The notes under the pieces: generated by a model | Told to the model about the DNA's origin: nothing | The model's database searches: none | What the model saw: the letters and a program-made list of their open reading frames with translations, nothing else | Shown here: positions 51,939-59,726 of the stretch, in pieces | How positions within the stretch are numbered: position 1 is the first letter of the stretch | Layout: the number at the start of each line of letters is the position of its first letter | Origin: Pegethrix bostrychoides GSE-TBD4-15B | Lineage (GTDB): Bacteria; Cyanobacteriota; Cyanobacteriia; Elainellales; Elainellaceae | DNA length: 64,000 bases | Direction of reading: 5' to 3' | Assembly: GCA_019359155.1 (NCBI GenBank) | Contig: JAHHHV010000076.1 | Span: 50,183 to 114,182 of the forward strand | Made by a program: the position numbers and the translations under genes

Positions 51939-52046
51939 AGACTTGTTGCGGAATAGATTATCTACGCTATTAGTGGAGTCAAGATCTCAGGCCTCAAGTT
52001 TTTAAGCCCTATTAGCAGCGTACATTTTTTATTCCGCGACAAGTCT
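51939..52046. mobile_element. 108-bp MITE, copy 2, inserted at a start codon
   Basis: Identical to copy 1 and in the same orientation. CAT flanks both ends (51936-51938 and 52047-52049). The right CAT supplies the AT of the ATG start at 52048. Removing the element and one CAT restores GAGGTG, six bases, ATG. Confidence 0.95.
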
Positions 52047-52047
52047 C

Positions 52048-52272
52048 ATGTCTTCAGAGTTCAACGAACTGCTGCCTGATTTTGGCGACAATTTTGGTGA
52101 CGATATCCAGGGCGAGCGCGTCCAGATTATCATCATCGGCTCCCGCGATCAGGTGCAGCACAACATCAACGACTTCTACATTAAGCGCGTCATCACCGAC
52201 CGCAGCCAGTTCTCGCCCGTTTTGCCCGCGCCCTTTGCTACAGGCAAGTGGATGGCGATTCTGCTGAGATAG
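52048..52272 (+). CDS. Small conserved-looking protein (74 aa), RBS displaced by MITE
   Basis: A 74-residue acidic protein (MSSEFNELLPDFGDNFGDDIQGERVQIIIIGSRDQVQHNINDFYIKRVITDRSQFSPVLPAP-type sequence). It looks like a short cyanobacterial hypothetical family with a VQIIIIGS strand. No function known. The ATG now follows the MITE end directly, without an AG-rich site, while the former Shine-Dalgarno GAGGTG lies 117 bases upstream of the ATG. Translation is probably reduced or lost, though the frame is intact, which suggests a recent event. Confidence 0.75.
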   Translation: MSSEFNELLPDFGDNFGDDIQGERVQIIIIGSRDQVQHNINDFYIKRVITDRSQFSPVLPAPFATGKWMAILLR

Positions 52273-52370
52273 CCCAGTTCAGCCCGCTCAGCTAGCCGTC
52301 GAGCGGGCTGACTTCGATGGATAAATTTGGTCTGGGGTCTGGCTCAACTTGTGACTCCAGACCACCCGAC

Positions 52371-52583
52371 CTAGACTCGCGGTGCGCTGATCGGTTTTGG
52401 ATTCAGCAGGTGCTTTGACTGAGGCTTTGAAGCCTTTGGCAGGCGGTAGCCTTGAGTTCTGAATGTCTTTTTCGGGACTTTTGCAGGTTTGACCCGCAGC
52501 TTTTGCAACTCATCTCACAGCGACTCGATGAGCTTGTCTTGATCGGATTCACTGAGTTGCTTGCGGTCTGGAAGTTCCTTCAT
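52371..52583 (-). pseudogene. IS66-family transposase, N-terminal fragment with nonsense codon
   Basis: On the minus strand ATG 52583 reads MKELPDRKQLSESDQDKLIESL, then TGA where IS66 TnpC has Trp, then DELQKLRVKPAKVPKKTFRTQ and PKASKPQSKHLL, matching the N-terminal coiled-coil and PKKT-S-N-S-S-x-P-P-S-K linker of IS66 transposases. It stops at 52371, long before the catalytic core. Dead remnant. Confidence 0.75.
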
Positions 52584-52727
52584 GCCTTGACCCTAGCGAT
52601 TCTTCCATCTTGTCAAGTCCCCCAAAAGCCTTGTAGGCTCGTTCAGAAAACTGTCCGGAGTATTGTTCAAGAGACCGTTAAAATAGCACTATAGCTTTTT
52701 AGAGACTTTTAGAAACGAGGTGCAAAC

Positions 52728-54413
52728 ATCGACACAATCTACGGTCAGCTTCAGGGATTAAAGTCCAGTCAACTTAAGCAGCTTCAGCGTCTGTATCACC
52801 AGCGCCTGCCCATCGACGCGCTCGTCACGCCAGAGTTCTCGCAGCGTTTGGCCGCCGTCAGCACCGAGATCAACCAGCCTGTCTGTGCCTATGTCAACCG
52901 CAGAGGGCAGGTGATTCGGGTGGGCGTGGGGACAGTGCGCCAGACGCAGATTCCGCCCCTAGAGTTACCGCGATACGGAGCTGAACGGCTGAGCGGCATT
53001 CGCTGCATTTCGACTCAGCTTAAGCCCATCACGCCCAGCGAGGCCACCTTAACAGCGATGGCCTTTCAGCGGCTCGACGCGCTGGTGGTGCTAAGCCTGA
53101 CAGGCGGCGGCTTTGAGCGGCGGGGTGGTGGGGCAACCGGCTATGTGAAAGAAGCCTACTTGGCACACCTAATGCCGCATCCCGAAGCCCGCTGGACAGT
53201 TTCGCCACCGATTGGCCTCGATCTGCTGGTCGACCAAGATTTTGGGGAGCTGACGACCAGCTTAGAAGAAGAGTTTCGCCGCGAGGCCACAGCGCGTCAG
53301 GTCGATTCGGATCAAGATCGAGTGCTGTTAGTTGGCCTAATGACGCGGGAGCGGGTCTCACAGTCGTTTAGCGATACCTTGACGGAGCTGGCTCAGCTGG
53401 TCGAAACGGCAGGCGGGCAGGTCGTAGAGACCATGCAGCAGCGTCGTGCTACGCCCCATCCGCAGACCGTAGTTGGGGATGGCAAAGTCCAGGAAATTGC
53501 TCTGACGGCTCAAACGCTAGGAGCCAACCTGGTGGTGTTTGACCGCAGTCTGTCGCCGACGCAGGTTCGCAACCTGGAAGCCCAGATTGGCCTGCGCGTC
53601 GTCGATCGAACTGAGGTGATTTTAGATATTTTTGCTCAGCGGGCGCAGTCTAAGGCGGGTAAACTGCAAGTCGAGCTAGCCCAGCTGGCCTATATGCTGC
53701 CCCGGCTCAGCGGGCGCGGGCGCGCCATGTCGCGGTTGGGCGGCGGGATTGGCACACGTGGCCCCGGCGAAACCAAGCTAGAAACTGAGCGGCGAGCTAT
53801 CCAGCGGCGGATTAGCCGATTGCAGCAGGAGGTGACTCAGCTTCAGGCGCATCGCTCAAGGCTGCGGCAGCAGCGCCAGCATCAGGAAGTGCCGTCTATT
53901 GCGATTGTCGGCTACACCAACGCAGGCAAATCCACCCTGCTGAATGCGCTGACTAACTCTGAAGTCTATGCTGCCGACCAGCTGTTCGCGACGCTTGACC
54001 CGACCACGCGCCGACTCGTCTTCACCGATTCGGTTACCCAAGAGCCGCTGTCGCTGGTGCTGACTGATACGGTGGGCTTCATCCACGAGCTGCCACCCAC
54101 GCTGATGGATGCCTTCCGCGCCACACTAGAAGAAGTCACAGAGGCCGATGCGCTGCTGCATGTGGTCGATCTGTCTCATCCGGCTTGGCAAACTCAGATC
54201 CGCGCTGTGATGAACATTCTGCGGCAGATGCCGGTCGCGCCAGGGCCGATTTTGCTGGTGTTTAACAAAATCGAGGCGGCTGACGGGGAAAGACTCCAGC
54301 TAGCTCAAGAAGAATTTCCGCAGGCGACGTTTATCTCCGCCGCCAATCGATTAGGCTTGGAAACCCTGCGACAGCGCATGGCTCAGCTCGTGCGCTATGC
54401 AGTTGTGGAATAG
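52728..54413 (+). CDS. hflX: GTPase HflX, with an apparent ATC start codon
   Basis: HflX is a ribosome-associated GTPase that splits stalled or hibernating ribosomes. The HflX N-terminal domain (GLMTRERVSQSFSDTL ... RRATPHPQTVVGDGKVQEI), GGGIGTRGPGETKLETERR linker, G1 GYTNAGKST (near residue 394), G3 DTVGF and G4 NKIE are all visible. ORF callers would start at TTG 52848, but 40 conserved-looking codons (IDTIYGQLQGLKSSQLKQLQ and on) are open upstream. They begin at ATC 52728, with SD GAGGTG five bases before it and an in-frame TAG at 52710. No ATG, GTG or TTG exists in that stretch. A terminator follows. Confidence 0.92.
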   Translation: MDTIYGQLQGLKSSQLKQLQRLYHQRLPIDALVTPEFSQRLAAVSTEINQPVCAYVNRRGQVIRVGVGTVRQTQIPPLELPRYGAERLSGIRCISTQLKPITPSEATLTAMAFQRLDALVVLSLTGGGFERRGGGATGYVKEAYLAHLMPHPEARWTVSPPIGLDLLVDQDFGELTTSLEEEFRREATARQVDSDQDRVLLVGLMTRERVSQSFSDTLTELAQLVETAGGQVVETMQQRRATPHPQTVVGDGKVQEIALTAQTLGANLVVFDRSLSPTQVRNLEAQIGLRVVDRTEVILDIFAQRAQSKAGKLQVELAQLAYMLPRLSGRGRAMSRLGGGIGTRGPGETKLETERRAIQRRISRLQQEVTQLQAHRSRLRQQRQHQEVPSIAIVGYTNAGKSTLLNALTNSEVYAADQLFATLDPTTRRLVFTDSVTQEPLSLVLTDTVGFIHELPPTLMDAFRATLEEVTEADALLHVVDLSHPAWQTQIRAVMNILRQMPVAPGPILLVFNKIEAADGERLQLAQEEFPQATFISAANRLGLETLRQRMAQLVRYAVVE

Positions 54414-54440
54414 CAGGTCTCCAGTATCAAGGTTTGATGA

Positions 54441-54478
54441 AGCCACTCGCCAGTTTTGAGAGTGGCTTTTATTTTTGG
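54441..54478 (+). terminator. Rho-independent terminator of hflX
   Basis: AGCCACTC (54441-54448) pairs with GAGTGGCT (54460-54467) and is followed by TTTATTTTT. Confidence 0.88.
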
Positions 54479-54867
54479 TATTTTTCTGAGTTAGTTTCCT
54501 GAAACTCACCAATTCGCTCTGTATCCGGTCATCGTCAGGCTGCTGAAATTACAGCTTTCATGCAGTTTTCATAGAGCAAAATATGATGTTCATCCTGCCT
54601 TTACAGCTCCCCGTCAACTTCTTGCTAATCTCTCTAATAGGGCGATTAAATCTGGAAAGTTTACCTGGGGTTGGAAAGGCTAATCCAGCAGTCTGTTGAT
54701 TCTATCCGCAGAATTCAAGCTAGAGACTCTCGTAGATCAGATGTAAGCAGACTGATACCAGGTCGGATTCTGGGCATTCTAAAGCTGCTTGTTTACGGTT
54801 TTATCAACCCAGATTGTTACGTTCCATTATTCACCATAGTGATTCACCATAGTAAGGGGTTAGGTGC
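54479..54867. other. Promoter region of the CDP-sugar operon, with a 13-bp tandem duplication
   Basis: About 390 bases without a supported gene. ATTCACCATAGTG/ATTCACCATAGTA are tandem copies at 54829-54841 and 54842-54854, just before the AAGGGG ribosome-binding site. A 66-codon frame at 54671-54871 shows no similarity and lacks a good start. Confidence 0.6.
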
Positions 54868-55641
54868 ATGAAAGCAGTCATACTGGCTGGCGGATTAGGG
54901 ACTCGCTTGAGCGAAGAAACATCGATTAAGCCAAAGCCTATGGTGGAGGTGGGCGGGCACCCCATTCTCTGGCACATCATGAAAATCTATTCGGCGCATG
55001 GTGTCAATGATTTTATTGTCTGCTGTGGTTACAAAGGCTACGTGATCAAAGAGTACTTTGCTAACTACTTTCTTCGCATGTCGGACGTGACCTTTGACAT
55101 GCGGTTTAACCAGATGAATATTCACGCTGGTAACGCCGAGCCTTGGCGGGTGACGCTGGTGGATACGGGCGAAAACACAATGACGGGCGGACGACTCAAG
55201 CGCGTGCGGGAGCATATCGGCGACTCTAGCTTTTGCTTCACCTACGGAGATGGGGTTAGCAGCGTGGATATTACGAAGCTGATTCAGCAGCACAAGGCAG
55301 AAGGCACGCTAGCCACGCTCACCGCAGTTCAGCCTCCCGGACGCTTCGGAGCAATTTCACTAGGACAAGAGCAAACCCGAATTAACCAGTTTCATGAAAA
55401 GCCGGGTGGCGACGGAGCCTGGATCAACGGCGGCTATTTTGTCCTAGAGCCTGAGGTGATTGACTACATCGCTGACGACTCGATCATGTGGGAGCAGGAA
55501 CCCTTGACCAAGCTAGCGCATGATAACCAGCTCTCAGCCTACAAGCATGACGGCTTCTGGCAACCCATGGACACGCTCAAGGACAAGAACTATCTAGAGG
55601 GACTCTGGAAGAGCGGTGAGGCTCCCTGGAAAGTTTGGTAG
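54868..55641 (+). CDS. rfbF: Glucose-1-phosphate cytidylyltransferase
   Basis: A 257-residue sugar-phosphate nucleotidyltransferase. [36 protein letters not shown] is the nucleotide-binding signature, and [46 protein letters not shown] and [24 protein letters not shown] are typical of RfbF/DdhA. It makes CDP-glucose from CTP and glucose-1-phosphate. It opens a six-gene operon for a CDP-linked sugar, but the usual next enzyme, CDP-glucose 4,6-dehydratase, is not recognisable in the window. AAGGGG precedes the ATG. Confidence 0.96.
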   Translation: MKAVILAGGLGTRLSEETSIKPKPMVEVGGHPILWHIMKIYSAHGVNDFIVCCGYKGYVIKEYFANYFLRMSDVTFDMRFNQMNIHAGNAEPWRVTLVDTGENTMTGGRLKRVREHIGDSSFCFTYGDGVSSVDITKLIQQHKAEGTLATLTAVQPPGRFGAISLGQEQTRINQFHEKPGGDGAWINGGYFVLEPEVIDYIADDSIMWEQEPLTKLAHDNQLSAYKHDGFWQPMDTLKDKNYLEGLWKSGEAPWKVW

Positions 55642-55714
55642 ATTGCCCAGCCAATCATCATGCTGCTGTTCCTATTCACAATTTCCACCTTCTAATTCAC
55701 AGGTCGTTCAACAT

Positions 55715-56923
55715 ATGTATGATTTTGCAGTCATCGGCGGTGGAATCGTCGGGCTGTCCACGGGGATGGCTTTGGGCGAGCGTTACCCAGATGCCAAAAT
55801 TCTGGTGCTCGAAAAAGAGAGCCGCTGGGCCTTTCACCAGACTGGCAACAACAGCGGCGTGATTCATTCCGGCGTTTACTACAAGCCGGGCAGCTTCAAG
55901 GCCAAATTCTGTCGGGATGGCTGTCAGTCGATGGTGGAATTCTGCCAGAAGCACGAGATTCCGCATGAGGTCTGCGGTAAGGTAATTATTGCCACTGAGG
56001 AAAAAGAGCTGCCGCTGTTAGAAAACATCTATCAGCGCGGTCTAGAAAACGGCATCCAGGTAGCGCGGATCACGGCAGAGGAAGTTAGAGAATATGAGCC
56101 GCATGTGAACTGCATTGCTGGCGTGCGGGTGTTTTCGACGGGCATTGCGGACTACAAGCGCGTCTGCCAAAAATATGCAGAGCTAATCGAGCAGCAGGGC
56201 GGCGATCTGCGGCTGAATACCAAAGTCGAGCAAATTCTCGATACGGCCAGCGGCAAGCGCTTGGAAACCAATCAGGGCGCGTTCGAGGCTCGGTTTGTGA
56301 TCAACTGCGCCGGACTGCATAGCGACCGAGTGGCGAAGATTGGCCAGGTTGACCCGCAGGCCAAAATTGTGCCGTTCCGGGGCGAGTACTACGAGCTAAC
56401 TCCCGAAAAACGCTACCTCGTCAAAGGGCTGATCTATCCGGTGCCTAACCCAGACTTTCCGTTCCTGGGCGTGCATTTCACCCGGATGATCGACGGCAGC
56501 GTCCATGCAGGCCCCAACGCCGTCCTTAGCCTCAAGCGCGAAGGCTACAAAAAAACCGATTTCGATCTGCGCGATTTCGCCGAAGTTATGGCCTATCCCG
56601 GCTTCTGGAAGCTGGCTGCCAAGCACGCCGATGAAGGTATCCAAGAAATCATTCGCTCCTTCAGCAAGGCAGCTTTTGTGCGGAGCCTGCAGCGGCTAAT
56701 TCCAGAAGTGCAGGCCAACGACCTTGTGCCCACTCATGCGGGCGTGCGGGCACAGGCGCTGATGAATGACGGCAAGCTGGTAGATGATTTCTTGATTCTT
56801 CCTGGCCAAAACTCAATGCATGTCTGCAATGCGCCTTCTCCGGCAGCCACCTCCTCGCTGGAGATTGGCAAGGCGATTGTCGAGCAGATTCCCGCCCCGC
56901 AGAGTGCTCCGCTCAACGTCTAG
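55715..56923 (+). CDS. lhgO: L-2-hydroxyglutarate oxidase (LhgO) family FAD enzyme
   Basis: A 402-residue FAD-dependent oxidoreductase of the DAO fold. The dinucleotide-binding motif is DFAVIGGGIVGLSTGMAL, followed by LVLEKESRWAFHQTGNNSGVIHSGVYYKPGSFKA, highly typical of LhgO. FVINCAGLHSDRVAKI and VPFRGEYYELTPE are further family features. The canonical enzyme oxidises L-2-hydroxyglutarate to 2-oxoglutarate. In a sugar operon it may instead oxidise a 2-hydroxyacid by-product or sugar acid. The open frame to 55616 overlaps rfbF; ATG 55715 gives the right N-terminus. Confidence 0.93.
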   Translation: MYDFAVIGGGIVGLSTGMALGERYPDAKILVLEKESRWAFHQTGNNSGVIHSGVYYKPGSFKAKFCRDGCQSMVEFCQKHEIPHEVCGKVIIATEEKELPLLENIYQRGLENGIQVARITAEEVREYEPHVNCIAGVRVFSTGIADYKRVCQKYAELIEQQGGDLRLNTKVEQILDTASGKRLETNQGAFEARFVINCAGLHSDRVAKIGQVDPQAKIVPFRGEYYELTPEKRYLVKGLIYPVPNPDFPFLGVHFTRMIDGSVHAGPNAVLSLKREGYKKTDFDLRDFAEVMAYPGFWKLAAKHADEGIQEIIRSFSKAAFVRSLQRLIPEVQANDLVPTHAGVRAQALMNDGKLVDDFLILPGQNSMHVCNAPSPAATSSLEIGKAIVEQIPAPQSAPLNV

Positions 56924-56955
56924 ATCCCCTTAACTCTCTCATTTTAGGAAAACCC

Positions 56956-57981
56956 ATGAAAGTACTTGTGACCGGAACTGAAGGCTACTTAGGCTGTCTG
57001 TTCGCGCCCTTGCTCCTAGAGCGTGGGCATGAGGTGATTGCCGTGGACACCGGATTTTACAAAGCGGGCTGGCTCTACAACGGCACGGAACTCACTGCCA
57101 AAACGCTCAACAAAGATATTCGCCACATCATGGTTGAAGATCTAGCAGGGGTCGATGCGATTGTGCATATGGCCGAACTATCCAACGATCCAACTGGCCA
57201 ACTCTCGCCCACCATCACCTACGACATCAACCACAAAGGTACCGTTCGGCTAGCAGAACTCGCCAAGCAGGCAGGCGTGCGGCGCTTTGTGTATATGTCC
57301 TCTTGCAGCGTCTACGGCGTGGCTACCGAGGGCGATGTCACCGAAGAATCTGAGATCAACCCGCAGACCGCCTACGCCGAGTGTAAGGCACTGGTTGAGC
57401 GCGACGTGAAGCCAATGGCAGACGATAGCTTCTCACCCACCTTCATGCGGAACGCCACCGCCTTTGGCGCTTCGCCGCGGATGCGCTTTGATATCGTGCT
57501 CAACAACCTGTCGGGTCTAGCCTGGACAACTAAAGAAATCAAGATGATCAGCGATGGTACGCCTTGGCGACCGCTAGTGCATGGCCTGGATATTGCCAAA
57601 GCCTTGATCTGCGTCCTAGAAGCGCCGCGTGACGTGGTGCACAACCAGGTATTTAACGTGGGAGACAGCGCTAACAACTACCGCGTCAAGGAAATTGCCG
57701 AAATTGTGGCTGAATCTTTCCCCGGCTGCAAGCTCAGCTTTGGTGATCAAGGTGCCGACAACCGCAGCTACCGCGTCTCGTTTGAAAAGATTAACAGTCA
57801 GCTTCCGGGCTTTAAGTGCGATTGGGATGCCCGGCGCGGCGCAGAGCAGCTCTACAAAGTGTTTAGCCAGATTGACATGACCCAAGCTGAGTTCGAGTCG
57901 CGCGGCTTTACGCGCCTGAAACAGTTGGAATATTTGATTCGGACGCAGCAAATTGACAAGGATTTTTTCTGGGTCAAGTAG
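56956..57981 (+). CDS. Extended SDR nucleotide-sugar epimerase/dehydratase
   Basis: A 341-residue extended short-chain dehydrogenase. KVLVTGTEGYLGCLFAPLL is the NAD(P) motif (TGxxGYLG), MSSCSVYG holds the catalytic Ser/Thr region, and AYAECKALVER gives the Y-x3-K pair. The active-site neighbour is Ser-Cys-Ser rather than the Thr-Asp-Glu or Thr-Asp-Lys typical of 4,6-dehydratases, which argues for an epimerase or reductase role. Substrate is probably a CDP-sugar. It lies 32 bases after lhgO. Confidence 0.85.
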   Translation: MKVLVTGTEGYLGCLFAPLLLERGHEVIAVDTGFYKAGWLYNGTELTAKTLNKDIRHIMVEDLAGVDAIVHMAELSNDPTGQLSPTITYDINHKGTVRLAELAKQAGVRRFVYMSSCSVYGVATEGDVTEESEINPQTAYAECKALVERDVKPMADDSFSPTFMRNATAFGASPRMRFDIVLNNLSGLAWTTKEIKMISDGTPWRPLVHGLDIAKALICVLEAPRDVVHNQVFNVGDSANNYRVKEIAEIVAESFPGCKLSFGDQGADNRSYRVSFEKINSQLPGFKCDWDARRGAEQLYKVFSQIDMTQAEFESRGFTRLKQLEYLIRTQQIDKDFFWVK

Positions 57982-58138
57982 CTCTGGGTGCTGTGCCTCA
58001 GGCCGCTGACTCAGGTTTGGGGCATAGACTTCAAGCTAGCAACCAGTAGAATACGGCAGTAAAATCAGTGAAGTCTGTCAGAGCTGATCGATGAGTAGGG
58101 ACAGGTATCAAAATCGAGACGCATATCAGGACGCATGT

Positions 58139-59107
58139 ATGACTGAGCAAGAGAAGAAGTCCAGCGCAGTACTCAGCCAAATCTCAATGGTGACTGCCAA
58201 CTACGGAGAGGGTGCTGTGCTCTCTGACGTAATCCAGGATTGGTTCAATTTTCTGGGTGGAAAACCTGGCGAGGTTGTCGTGGTCGATTGCGGCAGCGAT
58301 GCAGAAACTCAGACGGTCTGTTGGAATATGTTTCAGCAGGGCTTGATCGACAAACTTCAGCTCATTCACCCTGATAGCGACGATTTCGGTAAAGACAAAG
58401 GCTACATCAAGGAATATACTGCGGGGGCGATTGCGAGCAAACCTTACGTACTGGTTTACAAGACCGATACGCTGCCCTATCAGTCAGGTCACGAAGGCTG
58501 GCTAGCCGAAGCGATTGAATATCTTGATCGAGCCGAGGTTTTTGCGGTTGGCGGCTCTTACAACATGCCCTGTAAGCACCATGATGCTTGGCCGGGCTGG
58601 TACTACAGCCGCAAATGCAGCTACAACTTTGCGTTGATGAAGCGCGATACGTTCATGGCCTCCGCTCATGAGTTTGCCAACGATTTTATTCTGAGCGGGT
58701 TCAAGAGCGAGAATCCAGCTGAGCGAACCGGGCAAGATCGATACTTCATTGAGGTGGCGTTTGAGCAATATATGGAGCGCCACGATCTCTATACGCTGAT
58801 GAAGGTTGAGGAACCTACCTGGACAGTCTTTCACACCAACCTGCATGACCAGCGCTTGAAGCAGGCGCGCAGCCAGTACTTGGCACGCAAAAAAGTCGAG
58901 AAATATATGAACGCAGGCTTCTCGGAACAAGCGCCAGACCCCAGCAAAATCATCTACTACGGCTACCCCAACCCCGGTTTAATCCGGCGGCTGAGAACCG
59001 CATTTGGGACGACACCCCTTAGCCCACATTGGCGAGCCTTAAAACAGCGGGCGGCTGAGAAACTGCTGGCAAAGCGGCGGCTTCAGCAGTCAGACAGCAA
59101 ATCCTGA
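58139..59107 (+). CDS. Glycosyltransferase-like protein (GT-A/GT2-like)
   Basis: From ATG 58139 the protein has 322 residues. ISMVTANYGEGAVLSDVIQDWFNFLGGKPGEVVVVDCGSD resembles the N-terminal nucleotide-binding strand of family 2 glycosyltransferases, and LVYKTDTLPYQSGHEGW may be the divergent DxD region. The C-terminus is basic and could contact membrane or glycan. AGG is seven to eight bases before 58139; an earlier ATG at 58091 would add 16 polar residues. It likely attaches the operon's sugar to a glycan acceptor. A 157-base gap precedes it, the largest in the operon. Confidence 0.75.
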   Translation: MTEQEKKSSAVLSQISMVTANYGEGAVLSDVIQDWFNFLGGKPGEVVVVDCGSDAETQTVCWNMFQQGLIDKLQLIHPDSDDFGKDKGYIKEYTAGAIASKPYVLVYKTDTLPYQSGHEGWLAEAIEYLDRAEVFAVGGSYNMPCKHHDAWPGWYYSRKCSYNFALMKRDTFMASAHEFANDFILSGFKSENPAERTGQDRYFIEVAFEQYMERHDLYTLMKVEEPTWTVFHTNLHDQRLKQARSQYLARKKVEKYMNAGFSEQAPDPSKIIYYGYPNPGLIRRLRTAFGTTPLSPHWRALKQRAAEKLLAKRRLQQSDSKS

Positions 59108-59138
59108 TCCATCGATCCTTATAACATTGGAGCCAACT

Positions 59139-59678
59139 GTGATTTTTACTGAAACAAAGCTCAAAGGCGCATTTATTCTCGATCTCGAACTGCGGGCAGA
59201 CGATCGGGGCGCGTTTGCCCGCACGTTCTGCATGAAGGAGTTTGAGCAGCACGGCCTCAAGCCTAGCGTCGCTCAGTGCAACCTGTCTTACAACTACAAA
59301 GCCGGAACACTGCGCGGGATGCACTATCAGCTGCCCCCTGCTGCCGAAACCAAGCTGGTGCGCTGCACCAAAGGCGCTATCTACGACGTGATCATCGACA
59401 TGCGGCCTGAATCTCCCACCTATATGCAGCATATTGGCGTGGAGCTATCCGCTGAGAATCACCGGGCACTCTATGTGCCAGAGCTGTTTGCTCATGGTTA
59501 TCTGGCTTTAACAGACGGTGCAGAGGTGGTCTACCAGGTTGGAGAGTTCTATACGCCCGGCTATGAACGCGGCCTCCGCTATGACGATCCGGCTTTCGGA
59601 ATTGAATGGCCCATGCCCATCACGGTGATTTCTGAAAAGGACGCAGCCTGGGAACCCTTTGGCGCAGTTGCAGTTTAG
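59139..59678 (+). CDS. dTDP-4-dehydrorhamnose 3,5-epimerase family protein
   Basis: A 179-residue cupin-fold sugar epimerase of the RmlC family. DDRGAFARTFC, GTLRGMHYQLPPAAETKLVRCTKGAIYDVIIDMR and FAHGYLALTDGAEVVYQVGEFYTPGYERGLRYDDPAFGIEWP match the family, including the catalytic His in RGMHYQ. In this CDP-sugar operon it is expected to epimerise C3 and/or C5 of a keto-sugar nucleotide. GTG 59139 with GGAG six bases upstream is preferred over the TTG at 59127. Confidence 0.9.
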   Translation: MIFTETKLKGAFILDLELRADDRGAFARTFCMKEFEQHGLKPSVAQCNLSYNYKAGTLRGMHYQLPPAAETKLVRCTKGAIYDVIIDMRPESPTYMQHIGVELSAENHRALYVPELFAHGYLALTDGAEVVYQVGEFYTPGYERGLRYDDPAFGIEWPMPITVISEKDAAWEPFGAVAV

Positions 59679-59726
59679 ACTGCCGATTTTTATAACTCAA
59701 GCACTTTCAGCAAAGGAAGATTTCTC

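Noticed and set aside
52452..52694. Plus-strand 80-codon frame
   Set aside because: It is antisense to the IS66 N-terminal remnant and has no start signal.
54671..54871. 66-codon frame before rfbF
   Set aside because: Starts without a ribosome-binding site, contains a tandem duplication and looks like leader DNA.
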